Numbered from the stretch's first letter, positions 9,857-19,068 are shown. The stretch: 64,000 nt of DNA from Polaribacter sp. L3A8 (GCF_009796785.1 NZ_CP047026.1:744001-808000), one strand, 5' to 3'. Numbers and translations are program-made. Notes: generated from the sequence alone by a model not told the origin.

Positions 9857-9940
9857 TAGCCCTGATTGAACGGTTTGTTTGAGCTCTTTATTGCCATTTT
9901 TTTGGCAATAAAAGCGAGTAGTGAAAGCAGGAAATAGCTT
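9857..9940. repeat. Structured intergenic repeat, copy A
   Basis: The element begins tagccctgattg, then has tttgttttgagctcttt-like sequence (read as gtttgtttgagctcttt), a hairpin of ttgcca/tggcaa, gcgagt, and ends gaaagcaggaaatagctt. A second copy with the same order of blocks lies at 62000-62108. Both copies sit between convergent genes. The shared blocks at both ends and the variable hairpin centre point to a conserved RNA or DNA structure, not a coding sequence. Confidence 0.75.
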
Positions 9941-9949
9941 CTAAAAAAA

Positions 9950-10420
9950 TTAAGAAACCAACTGACTAAAGTACTCAAAGATTTCTCCTTTAGAAATAGA
10001 ACTTCCTTTTTCTATTAAATCGAAAATTTCAGTATTTCTTTCGTCATTATTATACGGTTTTGTGCCTTTAAAAATTTCTACAGAATTATCCATTGGGTTT
10101 TGCATTAACCACTCAAAGCCTTTTTGCTCTAGTAAATTAATATCCCAAGTAATCTTAATGGCAATTCTATGTATTTCTTCTGCATCACACTTAAAAAGGT
10201 TTACAGATGTTTTAGAAAAATGCTCTACATAGTTTGTTTTTGTTAAAACATCGTCCCAAACAACATCAGAAAAAACATTCATTTCATCTTCTGCAATTTG
10301 TGGTGTTTCTTTTTTAATTTGATTCCATTCTTTAGCATCGATACTTTGTGTTGCTAAAAAACGTGCAAAATCTTCGTGTAAGCTTTCAAATTGCTCTTTG
10401 GTAAGTTGTCTGTATTTCAT
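9950..10420 (-). CDS. Conserved DUF6495-like protein
   Basis: A 156-residue soluble acidic protein (MKYRQLTKEQFESLHEDFARFLATQ at the start, quoted as two overlapping parts: MKYRQLTKEQFESLHEDF and ESLHEDFARFLATQ). The opening, the WDDVL and EHFSK blocks and the C-terminal KGEIFEYFSQLV match my memory of the flavobacterial family DUF6495, whose function is unknown. There is no signal peptide or membrane segment, so it is cytoplasmic. It follows the large TonB receptor gene on the same strand but a terminator at 10431-10458 separates them, so it probably has its own promoter or relies on read-through. Confidence 0.7.
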   Translation of the reverse strand: MKYRQLTKEQFESLHEDFARFLATQSIDAKEWNQIKKETPQIAEDEMNVFSDVVWDDVLTKTNYVEHFSKTSVNLFKCDAEEIHRIAIKITWDINLLEQKGFEWLMQNPMDNSVEIFKGTKPYNNDERNTEIFDLIEKGSSISKGEIFEYFSQLVS

Positions 10421-10430
10421 AATTTATGGT

Positions 10431-10458
10431 AAAAAAAACCGCCCAATTATGGGCGGTT
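10431..10458 (-). terminator. Rho-independent terminator of the TonB receptor gene
   Basis: On the minus strand an 8-bp GC-rich stem (aaccgccc/gggcggtt, 10437-10444 with 10451-10458, 6-nt loop) is followed by a run of eight T. It lies 25 nt after the stop codon of the receptor gene, a textbook arrangement. Confidence 0.9.
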
Positions 10459-10482
10459 CAAATATCTGAATTCTTTATTGAT

Positions 10483-13400
10483 TTAGAAAGAATATCTTAA
10501 ACCAACTTGCGCTTGCCATCTAGATAATAATGTAGAATTATACACAAATGTTTCTTTTAAATCTGAATTAAAACTATAAGTTGGTAAACCTGCATTGTCT
10601 ACAGTAACACCTAACAATTGCACTGCATCTGGTTGTTGCACTAAGCCCCAATTAGAGTTTAATAAGTTACCAAAGTTTAAAATATCTATGGTAAATTCTA
10701 ATGAATTATTGTTTGCTAATTTTAAATTCTGAATAAATTTTACATCCATTTTTCCTCTCCAAGGAGATAATGCTCCGTAACGCTCTGCGTACTGACCTTT
10801 TCTACCGTTTAAATAATCGTCTTGATTTATATAATTTTTTAATCCTGATTTTTGATCTGCAATAGATAAATCTCCAGAATTAACAGGTGCTTTAAATGTC
10901 ATTGCATCAATTTGGCTATCTGTAGGAATATAAATTAAATCATTTAAATTAGAACCATCATTATTAATGTCTCCTGCATAGGTATAGTTAAAACGACCTC
11001 CTTTTGCTAATTCGTAAAAAGAAGAAATGGTGGTTGTCCATTTATCATTGGTACCATAGTTCCAAGATTTAGAAGCAACACCAATAAAACGTTGTGTATC
11101 TCCGTATTTAGAGTGCGCTAAAGTAGCGTCATTTGAGTTAGATAAAACCGGATTAAAATTGAAAGCATCTCCTGTTATTTCTGCTTCAATAGAATTTACA
11201 TCTTTAGAGTTTAAGAAATTATAAGCAGCCATTAAATACAAGCCGTTATCAAAATTTTTCTGTGCTTTTAAAGAAGCATTTAAAGTTCGTCCTTTGTTAG
11301 AATTTGTAAATACATAGGCATTTGATTTATCATTTGGTCCGCCCCAATTAGGACTTCTGTCTGTATCTGTGTACACCAATCTATTATCTATACCACCTGC
11401 TAAAGTTCCGGTTGGTGTTTTTAATCCCCAGTTTTGTACATGGGCACCATTAATGTCTTTTGTATAAGAAAGATCTGTAGTTAAAATAGTACCATCTTTT
11501 AATTTTACATCTGCACCCAAACTTGTTCTCCAAACTTGTGGAAATTTAAAATCTGGATCTACCACTTGGTAGAAAAACACATTAGGATTTGCTATTTGGT
11601 TACCTAACCAAACAAAAGGAAAACGTCCTGTAAATAACCCAGAACCACCACGTAATTGTAAAGAACTATCTCCATTAACATCCCAATTAAAACCAATTCT
11701 TGGTGAAATTAAGAAGTTGTTGTTTGGCATTTTTGTAGAATCAAAAAATACTGTTTCTCCGGTAGAAGGGTCTGTATATGGATTGTTAGGTAAGTAAAAA
11801 CTTTTGTCGATAACATCTTGTGCTTTATCTGCAGAATCGAAAAATAAAGGTTTATCAAAACGAACACCATAAGACAATTTAAAATTATCGTTGATATTCC
11901 AATCATCTTGTACATAAAAAGCAAACTGACCTACATTTGTTTCTGCCAATGCCCAAGAATCATTGTCGTTATTATTTTTAAAAGTGTTTTGAGCTGCAGT
12001 CATTGCGTCTGCTAAAAGACCATTGGTTACTCCTGTTCTAAAAGCATCCATACTTGCAAAATCTCCTCCAAATGCACCAACATAACCTCTAGCATCTCCA
12101 AAACCATACGCTCCTAAATTAAATGAGTTGTCAAATTCAAATTTTTCAAAAGAAAAACCAACAGTATAATTATGGTCTCCCTTACTTATATTTAAATTAT
12201 TGGTTATTTGAAATACTTTTTGATCTAAGGTATTGTTAATTGAAAAAGGTTCGTGACCTGCAATTATATAGTTACCACCATTACCATCTTGAATTCTAAA
12301 TGCTGGCATAGGTGCCGATTTAGCTTTTCTAAAATCATCAAAATGTGTGTATCCTGCTTGAAATTTGTTTGTAATGTTATCTGTTATCGTAGAATTTAAT
12401 TCCAATAAAAAAGAATTCAAATTATTATTAATTTGATACCCTGTATTTTCAAACTGTAACATTTGAGAACTTGGACCTCTAAAACCTAATGCTGTTGGGT
12501 GCGCTGGTAAATCTCTAGAAGCATTTAAAAAATTGTACACAAATGAAATACGATTATCCTTATTCACATTCCAATCTAATTTAAACAACCCTTTTGTACT
12601 ATTAGAATTATGTGTAAAACCTTCATAAGCACCTGTATTGTAACCAATACCTGCTAAGGCACTTTGTACTTCATCTAAATCTGCTTTTAAAACTCTAGAC
12701 TCATTAATAGCTCCAGAACCTGTGTTTGGCAACCAAGACTGACCTAAATCTGATCTATTGTCTTTTTCGAAATTTACAAAAACAAACAATTTGTCTTTTA
12801 TGATAGGAGCTCCAATACTTGCCCCTATTTGAGATTGAGATAATTTAGGAACAAAAATACTTTCTCCTTTAATTTTTCCTCCCGTAAAATCTTGATTTCT
12901 GTAATATCCGTAAGCGGTTCCGGTTACTGTATTTGTTCCACTTTTTGTTACTGCGTTTACAGAAGCACCTGTAAAGCCAGATAAAGTAACATCATAAGGA
13001 GCTGTAGAAACAGAAATTTGTTCTATAGCATCTAAAGACACAGGTTGAGAAGCTGTTTGACCTCCAGGAGTTGCTGCGTCTAAACCAAATGGATTGTTAA
13101 AAATAGAACCATCTAAGGTGAAATTATTAAACTGGTCATTTCTACCACCAAAAGAACCACCCGATGCAGAAGGATCTAAACGTGTAAAATCTGACGCTGA
13201 CCTAGATATTGTTGGTAATGTTTTTAAATCTTTAGTTCTAATACTTGTCTGTGCTCCTGTTCTATCATTATTAAAAACACTGTTTTTACCAGAACTGATT
13301 ACAATTTCTTCTAAAGTATTGCTATCTTCAGATAAAACAGCATTAATATTGGTTGTTTTACCCAATGTTAAAAATACATTTGTTACTTTTTTAGATTTAA

Positions 13401-13656
13401 AACCTAAATAGCTAATCGTAATCGTATATGGACCTCCAATTCTTAAATTAGATAAAGTATATCTACCGTTATCTTGAGCTGTTGTACCAGAGACTGTACC
13501 TGTAGGTGTATGGGTAGCAACAATGGTTGCACCATACAAAGGCTCTCCGCTAATTTCCGTAATTGTTCCTTTTATTTTTGATGTAGTTGTTTGTGCATGA
13601 GCACTTAAACTAAACATTAAAATGAACGAACATAAAAAAAGTAATTTTTGCTTCAT
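10483..13656 (-). CDS. TonB-dependent outer membrane receptor, Oar-like
   Basis: 1057 residues. A signal peptide (MKQKLLFLCSFILMFSLSAHAQ) is followed by a carboxypeptidase-regulatory-like beta-sandwich (~25-110, KGTITEISGEPLYGATIVAT), a TonB plug domain (~115-250, with TRLDPSASGGSFGGRNDQFN and NNFTLDGSIFNNPFG) and a long outer membrane barrel ending in the aromatic terminus QVGLRYSF. Such receptors take up large substrates (peptides, glycans, siderophores) using TonB energy. The plug and size resemble the Oar group often linked to peptide or protein uptake. No SusD partner is adjacent, so a glycan-utilisation pair is unlikely. The minus-strand TATTTTTG at 13680-13687 is a good -7 element 24 bp upstream. 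Confidence 0.93.
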   Translation of the reverse strand: MKQKLLFLCSFILMFSLSAHAQTTTSKIKGTITEISGEPLYGATIVATHTPTGTVSGTTAQDNGRYTLSNLRIGGPYTITISYLGFKSKKVTNVFLTLGKTTNINAVLSEDSNTLEEIVISSGKNSVFNNDRTGAQTSIRTKDLKTLPTISRSASDFTRLDPSASGGSFGGRNDQFNNFTLDGSIFNNPFGLDAATPGGQTASQPVSLDAIEQISVSTAPYDVTLSGFTGASVNAVTKSGTNTVTGTAYGYYRNQDFTGGKIKGESIFVPKLSQSQIGASIGAPIIKDKLFVFVNFEKDNRSDLGQSWLPNTGSGAINESRVLKADLDEVQSALAGIGYNTGAYEGFTHNSNSTKGLFKLDWNVNKDNRISFVYNFLNASRDLPAHPTALGFRGPSSQMLQFENTGYQINNNLNSFLLELNSTITDNITNKFQAGYTHFDDFRKAKSAPMPAFRIQDGNGGNYIIAGHEPFSINNTLDQKVFQITNNLNISKGDHNYTVGFSFEKFEFDNSFNLGAYGFGDARGYVGAFGGDFASMDAFRTGVTNGLLADAMTAAQNTFKNNNDNDSWALAETNVGQFAFYVQDDWNINDNFKLSYGVRFDKPLFFDSADKAQDVIDKSFYLPNNPYTDPSTGETVFFDSTKMPNNNFLISPRIGFNWDVNGDSSLQLRGGSGLFTGRFPFVWLGNQIANPNVFFYQVVDPDFKFPQVWRTSLGADVKLKDGTILTTDLSYTKDINGAHVQNWGLKTPTGTLAGGIDNRLVYTDTDRSPNWGGPNDKSNAYVFTNSNKGRTLNASLKAQKNFDNGLYLMAAYNFLNSKDVNSIEAEITGDAFNFNPVLSNSNDATLAHSKYGDTQRFIGVASKSWNYGTNDKWTTTISSFYELAKGGRFNYTYAGDINNDGSNLNDLIYIPTDSQIDAMTFKAPVNSGDLSIADQKSGLKNYINQDDYLNGRKGQYAERYGALSPWRGKMDVKFIQNLKLANNNSLEFTIDILNFGNLLNSNWGLVQQPDAVQLLGVTVDNAGLPTYSFNSDLKETFVYNSTLLSRWQAQVGLRYSF

Positions 13657-13679
13657 ATTATTTTTGAATTTGATTTAAA

Positions 13680-13687
13680 CAAAAATA
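13680..13687 (-). promoter_or_regulatory. -7 promoter element of the TonB receptor gene
   Basis: TATTTTTG on the minus strand matches the Bacteroidota TAnnTTTG consensus, 24 bp before the start codon. It lies directly after the rplI terminator, so the receptor has a separate promoter. Confidence 0.55.
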
Positions 13688-13690
13688 AAG

Positions 13691-13722
13691 CAAAAAAAAA
13701 GTCTACTCGTTAAAGTAGACTT
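13691..13722 (-). terminator. Terminator of the rpsF-rpsR-rplI operon
   Basis: Stem aaaagtctact/agtagactttt with loop cgttaa (centre near 13708), with a T run of nine on the minus strand. It lies 33 nt after the rplI stop codon. Confidence 0.88.
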
Positions 13723-13754
13723 TTATTTCTTAACAATTATTTAATAATTATTAC

Positions 13755-14201
13755 TTATTCAGCAACAACTTCAAAAATAATATCAGCAACTACTGCTCTG
13801 TGTAATCTTACAGATGCTTCGTATTTACCTAATCTTTTTACAGAACCACCAACAACTTTAATAAATTTCTTATCTAAGTCTGTTCCTGCTTTTGCAAGAG
13901 CTGCGGCTAAATCTATGTTGTTTACAGAACCAAATAATTTGTCTCCAGAACCAACTTTAGATGTAATTTTAATTTCATATCCTTTAACTGTTTCAGCTAT
14001 TACATTAGCGTCTTCAATTAATTTAGCTTCTTTGTAAGCACGTTGTTTTAAATTCTCTGCTAAAACTTTCTTTGCAGATGAAGTAGCTAAAACTGCTTGT
14101 CTTGTAGGGATTAAAAAGTTTCTACCATAACCGTTTTTAACCTCTACGATATCGTCTTTAAATCCTAAATTTTCTACGTCTTGTCTTAATATCAATTCCA
14201 T
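13755..14201 (-). CDS. rplI: 50S ribosomal protein L9
   Basis: 148 residues, the usual length. The N-terminal domain opens MELILRQDVENLGFKDDIVE and carries the L9 signature around KNGYGRNFLIP. The long linker helix and C-terminal domain follow (GSVNNIDLAAALAKAG). It binds 23S rRNA at the base of the L1 stalk. Third gene of the rpsF-rpsR-rplI operon, 14 bp after rpsR. Confidence 0.98.
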   Translation of the reverse strand: MELILRQDVENLGFKDDIVEVKNGYGRNFLIPTRQAVLATSSAKKVLAENLKQRAYKEAKLIEDANVIAETVKGYEIKITSKVGSGDKLFGSVNNIDLAAALAKAGTDLDKKFIKVVGGSVKRLGKYEASVRLHRAVVADIIFEVVAE

Positions 14202-14215
14202 GTTCTACCTCTTTA

Positions 14216-14512
14216 TTATTTTAACATATCTCCAACGTAAGGCATTAACGCTAAATGACGCGCTCTTTTAATTGCTTGCGCAACTTTACGTTGATATTTT
14301 AATGATGTTCCTGTTAAACGTCTTGGTAAAATTTTACCTTGTTCATTTACTAAATACATTAAGAAGTCTGCATCTTTAAAGTCGATATACTTGATATCTT
14401 TCTTCTTGAATCTACAGTATTTTGCTTCTTTTTTAGTGTCTATATCTAATGGCGTTAAATATCTAACGTCAGCAGATTTACCGCCTTTTGCTTGTTGTTC
14501 TATTGATGCCAT
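14216..14512 (-). CDS. rpsR: 30S ribosomal protein S18
   Basis: 98 residues. The conserved core [16 protein letters not shown], then [20 protein letters not shown] and [10 protein letters not shown], identify S18. It pairs with S6 on the 30S platform. It starts 3 bp after rpsF, so the two are probably translationally coupled. The short Lys/Gly-rich N-terminal extension is normal in Bacteroidota. Confidence 0.98.
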   Translation of the reverse strand: MASIEQQAKGGKSADVRYLTPLDIDTKKEAKYCRFKKKDIKYIDFKDADFLMYLVNEQGKILPRRLTGTSLKYQRKVAQAIKRARHLALMPYVGDMLK

Positions 14513-14515
14513 TTC

Positions 14516-14857
14516 TTATTTTTTAGTAGATTTAACACGTTCAGTTCTAATTTTTGCCCAAGCAGCAGCATGTTTGTCTAATCTAACAGAAAGGTAACGC
14601 ATAATGCTATCATCTCTTCTAAATTCTAACTCATATGCAGAGATTTCTTCTCCAGCAATTTTAAACTCAAATAAGTGATAAAAACCACTTTTTTTCTTTT
14701 GGATTGGGTAGGCTAATTTCTTTAAGCCCCAATTCTCTTTTGAGATCATTTCAGCTCCTTTGGAAACTAAATAATCCTCGAATTTTTGTACTGTCTCCTT
14801 TATCTGAGTATCAGATAAAACGGGATTCAAAATGAAAACAGTTTCGTAATGATTCAT
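14516..14857 (-). CDS. rpsF: 30S ribosomal protein S6
   Basis: 113 residues with the S6 ferredoxin-like fold: MNHYETVFILNPVLSD at the start, then ENWGLKKLAYPIQKKKSGFYH and FRRDDSIMRYLSVRLD. The Lys-rich tail (VKSTKK) is common. First gene of the operon. The minus-strand TATATTTG at 14891-14898 gives a short leader of roughly 25-30 nt, too short for an obvious S6:S18 autoregulatory leader. Confidence 0.98.
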   Translation of the reverse strand: MNHYETVFILNPVLSDTQIKETVQKFEDYLVSKGAEMISKENWGLKKLAYPIQKKKSGFYHLFEFKIAGEEISAYELEFRRDDSIMRYLSVRLDKHAAAWAKIRTERVKSTKK

Positions 14858-14890
14858 AAATTAAATATTTATTGTTTATTTTTAAGGCTG

Positions 14891-14898
14891 CAAATATA
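14891..14898 (-). promoter_or_regulatory. -7 promoter element of rpsF operon
   Basis: TATATTTG on the minus strand is a perfect TAnnTTTG match, 33 bp before the rpsF start codon. Confidence 0.65.
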
Positions 14899-15089
14899 AT
14901 AACTTTTTTATAATTAACATTATATATAGCAGTTATTCTTCTTTTATAAAAGAAATTGTATTCAGTTTTTAATTAGTAAGATGCAGGTACTTCTGTATTT
15001 ATCTTTAACTAAGAATCTTTATATACTACATCAACAAGAATAATTAAGTTTAATAACAGTGGTTGTAATTTTAGAATATATTATAAAAT

Positions 15090-15121
15090 CTCCAGGTTGC
15101 AACACAAAAACAACACTGGAG
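15090..15121 (-). terminator. Possible terminator of ald
   Basis: A stem with a one-base mismatch (tctccag/ctggaga extended by gttg/caac) around an A-rich loop, 33 nt after the ald stop codon on the minus strand; the T tail is weak. Confidence 0.5.
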
Positions 15122-15153
15122 ACTTTTCAAAAAATATTCTAGTAAAAATTCAA

Positions 15154-16254
15154 TTAAACCTCAAAAGCTTCTAATTGAAACGCTTCACTAATTTCTTTAT
15201 AAACAATTTTTCCTTTTATAATATTTAATCCTTTATCTAAACATGCATCTGTAGCACAAGCTTCTTCCCAACCTTTGTTGGCTAAATTTATAATATAAGG
15301 TAATGTTACATTTGTTAAAGCAATAGTAGATGTATAAGGTACAGCTCCTGGCATATTTGCAACACAATAATGTACTACATCATCTATAATAAATGTTGGA
15401 TCTTCATGTGTGGTTGCTTTTGTTGTTTCAAAACAACCTCCTTGGTCTACTGCAACATCAACAATAACAGTTCCTGGACGCATGTCTTTAAGCATGTCTT
15501 TTGTAATTAATTTTGGAGCCTTCCCTCCTTTTACCAAAACGCCACCAATAATTAAATCGTGTGTTTTAATTAACTGTCTAATACTATATTCGCTAGAAAA
15601 AGCAGTGGTAACATGGTTTGGTAATACATCATTTACATAACGTAAACGTTTCATATTAATATCCATAATTGTTACATGAGCACCTAAACCTGCTGCCATT
15701 TTAGCTGCTTGTACTCCAACAACTCCTGCTCCTAAAATTAATACTTTTCCTGGGGCAACACCTGGTACACCACCTAATAAAATACCACGTCCTTTAATTG
15801 GCTTTTCTAAATATTTAGCTCCTTGCTGAATTGCCATTCTTCCTGCAACTTCAGACATAGGTGTTAATAAAGGTAAAGTTCCGTCGCTATCTTCTACCGT
15901 TTCGTAAGCAATACAAATAGATTTACTTTCTATCATTGCCTTTGTTAAAGGCTCGCAAGATGCAAAATGAAAATACGTAAAAACAATTTGATCTTCCTTT
16001 ATTAAAGGATACTCTAAAGCAATAGGTTCTTTTACTTTTACAATCATTTCACTCAGACTGTAAACCTCTTCTATGGTAGGTAAAATAGTTGCACCTACTT
16101 TAATATAATCTGCATCAAAAAAACCACTTCCTTCACCTGCTGTCGATTGTACAAAAACAGTATGATTTTTTTTAGTCAACTCAAAAACACCTGCAGGTGT
16201 CATACCAACTCTACTCTCGTTATTCTTAATTTCTTTAGGGATTCCAACTTTCAT
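15154..16254 (-). CDS. ald: Alanine dehydrogenase
   Basis: 366 residues, the usual family length. It would interconvert L-alanine and pyruvate plus ammonia with NAD in the cytoplasm. Visible signatures: MKVGIPKEIKNNESRVGMTP at the start, the catalytic lysine in VKVKEPI (~74), the catalytic histidine in FTYFHFASCEPLT (~96), the NAD-binding loop VLILGAGVVGVQAAKMAAGLGA (read as two parts, VLILGAGVVGVQ and AAKMAAGLGA) with MDIN after the second strand, and the catalytic aspartate in DVAVDQGGCFET. The closing segment ANMPGAVPYTST is also diagnostic. Single-gene unit. Confidence 0.96.
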   Translation of the reverse strand: MKVGIPKEIKNNESRVGMTPAGVFELTKKNHTVFVQSTAGEGSGFFDADYIKVGATILPTIEEVYSLSEMIVKVKEPIALEYPLIKEDQIVFTYFHFASCEPLTKAMIESKSICIAYETVEDSDGTLPLLTPMSEVAGRMAIQQGAKYLEKPIKGRGILLGGVPGVAPGKVLILGAGVVGVQAAKMAAGLGAHVTIMDINMKRLRYVNDVLPNHVTTAFSSEYSIRQLIKTHDLIIGGVLVKGGKAPKLITKDMLKDMRPGTVIVDVAVDQGGCFETTKATTHEDPTFIIDDVVHYCVANMPGAVPYTSTIALTNVTLPYIINLANKGWEEACATDACLDKGLNIIKGKIVYKEISEAFQLEAFEV

Positions 16255-16460
16255 TATGGCTTAATTTAGATATTTTAAGCAAGTAAATTTAAAGCCTTTT
16301 TGTTTATAATTTAACAAAATATTTGATATTTGTTATTTTTACTAATGCCCTATTTTTTTTTGAATTAAAATGATTTTATACAAATTTCCTTTTACTTTAA
16401 TTATCATATATTCAATAAACATAAGAAAACATTAATACAAATAATATAATCTTTAACGTT

Positions 16461-17549
16461 TTAGTTTAAATCTAAGCGAATTCCCATAGAAATGTTTCTT
16501 GTTTCTGTATTTTTAAACAATGGATTCAAATCATATATTAGATAAAAGCTGGTAGATTTATACCCTACATAAGCACTTAAACCATAATTAACGGTATTCA
16601 TATTAAAATTATCTTTTTGAACCACTTTTTGATCAACACCATTAGTATCTTTATATTCTAAATACTGTCTTGTCCCTAATTTAAACCCTACAAAACCTCC
16701 AACACCTAATCGAACAGAATTATGGGTTCTATCTCTTTTAACTCCGTCTTTATTTATTTTGTTTTTAGAAAGGTCCCACTCTACATGCATGGGAAAATTC
16801 ATTTGTACATGGCGCAATCTGCTTTCTGATAACTTGTCATCAAAAAGTGCTACTTCGGTTAAATCTTCATTTTTTACATGTACATTATTATCATCTAAAC
16901 GTAAGTTATTCCAAAGAAAAGAAACACCATATTTAAAGTACAATTGAGACGGTTTTTTAGAAAAACGTGTTTTCCATGTCCAACCTAATTCATAAAAATG
17001 AGATTGCCAAAACTTGTATTCAGAATCCTTTAAAGAAGAAAATTCATGATCATTCAATACATTATTTACCCCCATTGCAAATACAAACTGAGAAGTTGTT
17101 CTACGTGGTAATCTTTTAGCTTTCTTTTCCTTGCTCACATCATTATTCCCTTTATTAATATTTAAGCGAAAAGTGCTATTGCCCACAGTAAACGTATTTT
17201 CATCCTCTTCATTGTCATCAAGCTCCTTAGAACTCGCTATTTTTCCATTCGTTTTATCTTGCACTAACAATTGCAACAAACGTTCCTGCTCTCCTACTAA
17301 CTTCTCAATTTTTCTGGCGTGATACGTAGCAACTTCACTTTTTAAAGTAGTTGCAACTGTTTTTGTTATTTCTCCGCTTTCTAATCTTTTATCAATAGCA
17401 ACCACTTTTACTTTTAAAGAATCTTTTTGATTTTCTGTAATTCGTTCTATTCTTTTAGAAATTTTATTCACTTCCTTTTCAAATGTTTTTACTTGAGATA
17501 AGGCAATAGTTGTGCTAAACAACACTAATATTAGTAGTATTCTTTTCAT
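16461..17549 (-). CDS. Envelope protein with coiled coil and predicted outer membrane barrel
   Basis: 362 residues. A cleavable signal peptide (MKRILLILVLFSTTIALSQ) is followed by a heptad-rich helical segment (~20-115, VNKISKRIERITENQKDSLK) and then, from ~155, alternating aromatic beta strands (SQFVFAMGVNNVLN, YELGWTWKTRF, LYFKYGVSFLW, SVRLGVGGFVGFKLG, YGLSAYVGYKST) ending in SMGIRLDLN. This is the layout of a small outer membrane barrel with a periplasmic coiled-coil region. It is the last gene after an ECF sigma factor and probable anti-sigma factor, so it is likely their target or part of the sensing system. No specific family recognised. Confidence 0.7.
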   Translation of the reverse strand: MKRILLILVLFSTTIALSQVKTFEKEVNKISKRIERITENQKDSLKVKVVAIDKRLESGEITKTVATTLKSEVATYHARKIEKLVGEQERLLQLLVQDKTNGKIASSKELDDNEEDENTFTVGNSTFRLNINKGNNDVSKEKKAKRLPRRTTSQFVFAMGVNNVLNDHEFSSLKDSEYKFWQSHFYELGWTWKTRFSKKPSQLYFKYGVSFLWNNLRLDDNNVHVKNEDLTEVALFDDKLSESRLRHVQMNFPMHVEWDLSKNKINKDGVKRDRTHNSVRLGVGGFVGFKLGTRQYLEYKDTNGVDQKVVQKDNFNMNTVNYGLSAYVGYKSTSFYLIYDLNPLFKNTETRNISMGIRLDLN

Positions 17550-17653
17550 CTTATATGTTTTTAAAATTTATTATTTTTTTTGATAAAACCTTATCGTTAA
17601 CTAGTTTCAATTAAAACGTCTTCTAATTTCACTATTCCTTAAGGTGTTTCTTT

Positions 17654-18493
17654 TTAATCATTTCTACTTGCAATAGCAGTTGCAATACCTGTTACTCTTT
17701 TCTTTAAAGATTTTAAGAAGTTATTCTGAAAATCTTCTTCTCTAATTGAGCGTTCTACTTCGGCCAAAATAGCATTCGGACTCACTTTAAAATTCCCTTT
17801 TTTAAGTTCTCCTTTAATGGTTCTTAAAACATCTTCCCTTGTAATATCATACTTTGCGTAATATTCTTTTACCTCTGCAGACGAATGTGTTACCGCGAAT
17901 AACAAATCATCACTATTTATTTTTATGCTACTATTTTGGTTCTGTTTTAAAAATTCTTTTTTAATCGTTTTCTCCTTCGTCGGATGCTCTTCGGATACTT
18001 CTACAATTGTTTTGATAGATTCCTCCGTTGTCGGAATAGCCTTGTTGTTATTGTCTGCTACTACAACAGTATTGATTATTTTTTTATATTCTTTCTTTGT
18101 CGTAATGACCTTCTTATTTGCAATACCGTTTTTATTAGACTTTACTACTTGTTGCTCTTCTATTTCATCAACTTTAACAAGCGCTCTCTCTTCTTGAATT
18201 TCATTGATAAATTGGTCAATTTTTGCATCAATAGTAACCGTATCAATCGGGTTTTCAACAATAATAATTTCTGATGGTTTTAATTTTTCATTTTTATTCA
18301 GAAAAATAAAACCGACACTAATTAATAATAAAATACTAGCTGCTGCGCCTACATAAAAAAACCAGCCTTTTTTCTTTTGCTTTGGTTGCTCGTCTAATTG
18401 TGTAGACAAACGTTCCCAAGCAGAAGCCGATGGATTGATCGTTCTATGCTGTAACTTATCTTTTATACTATTATCTAACCTATTTGTTTTCAT
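17654..18493 (-). CDS. Probable membrane anti-sigma factor
   Basis: 279 residues with one membrane helix at ~43-65 (GWFFYVGAAASILLLISVGF). The cytoplasmic N terminus is short, with the PSASAWERLSTQLDE motif typical of flavobacterial proteins encoded just after ECF sigma genes. The periplasmic part is long, charged and low in complexity, with a helical C-terminal domain (DVLRTIKGELKKGNF). The start overlaps the sigma factor gene by 14 bp, implying translational coupling. The inference is that it holds the sigma factor at the inner membrane. It lacks a recognisable zinc anti-sigma (HxxxCxxC) motif, so the role rests on gene order. Confidence 0.7.
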   Translation of the reverse strand: MKTNRLDNSIKDKLQHRTINPSASAWERLSTQLDEQPKQKKKGWFFYVGAAASILLLISVGFIFLNKNEKLKPSEIIIVENPIDTVTIDAKIDQFINEIQEERALVKVDEIEEQQVVKSNKNGIANKKVITTKKEYKKIINTVVVADNNNKAIPTTEESIKTIVEVSEEHPTKEKTIKKEFLKQNQNSSIKINSDDLLFAVTHSSAEVKEYYAKYDITREDVLRTIKGELKKGNFKVSPNAILAEVERSIREEDFQNNFLKSLKKRVTGIATAIASRND

Positions 18494-19040
18494 GAACTCT
18501 TTTATTCATTTTGTAATAATTTTCTTGCAATAATTTACGTGCTTTAAATAATTGCGATTTTGATGTACTTTCAGAAACACCTAATTTCACGGCAATTTCT
18601 GAATGTTTATAACCTTCTATGGCGAATAAATTAAACACCATTTTGTAACCTTCTGGTAATTGATCTATCAATTTCTGAATCTCTTCTACCGATGTGTTTT
18701 CTAAACTTTCTGTAGCTGCATCGTTAAAAACATACTCTTCGTCAGACAAATCGATTAAATTCTTTTTACGGAGATAAGAGATACAAGTGTTCACCATAAT
18801 TCTGCGAACCCAACCTTCAAAACTACCTTCGTGCTTAAATTTATCTAAGTTGGTAAAAACTTTTAGAAACCCTTGTAACATTAAATCTTCTGCGTGATGC
18901 ACATCTTTTACATATTGCCTACAAACCCCCAACATTTTAGGAGAAAATTGCTCGAACAATTGTTGTTGCGCTTCTCTATTGTTGTCAATCGCTTTTTTTA
19001 TTAACGATTTTTCTTTGTTATGTAACGATATAATTTTCAA
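18480..19040 (-). CDS. ECF-type RNA polymerase sigma factor
   Basis: 186 residues. Region 2 is visible in RQYVKDVHHAEDLMLQGFLKVF and FEGWVRRIMVNTCISYLRKK (each read in parts). Region 4 is in IDQLPEGYKMVFNLFAIEGY and HSEIAVKLGVSESTSKSQLF, the helix-turn-helix that reads the -35 box. It is the first gene of a three-gene operon with a membrane anti-sigma candidate and an envelope barrel protein, so it probably answers an envelope signal. A TATATTTG element at 19069-19076 shows that a housekeeping-type promoter also drives the operon. Confidence 0.95.
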   Translation of the reverse strand: MKIISLHNKEKSLIKKAIDNNREAQQQLFEQFSPKMLGVCRQYVKDVHHAEDLMLQGFLKVFTNLDKFKHEGSFEGWVRRIMVNTCISYLRKKNLIDLSDEEYVFNDAATESLENTSVEEIQKLIDQLPEGYKMVFNLFAIEGYKHSEIAVKLGVSESTSKSQLFKARKLLQENYYKMNKRVHENK

Positions 19041-19068
19041 GCCTCTCTTTTCTGTTTTTACTGCCTTA

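Noticed and set aside
17925..18274. Two plus-strand ORFs rich in Phe, Leu and Cys
   Set aside because: They are shadows of the Lys/Glu-rich anti-sigma factor gene on the other strand.
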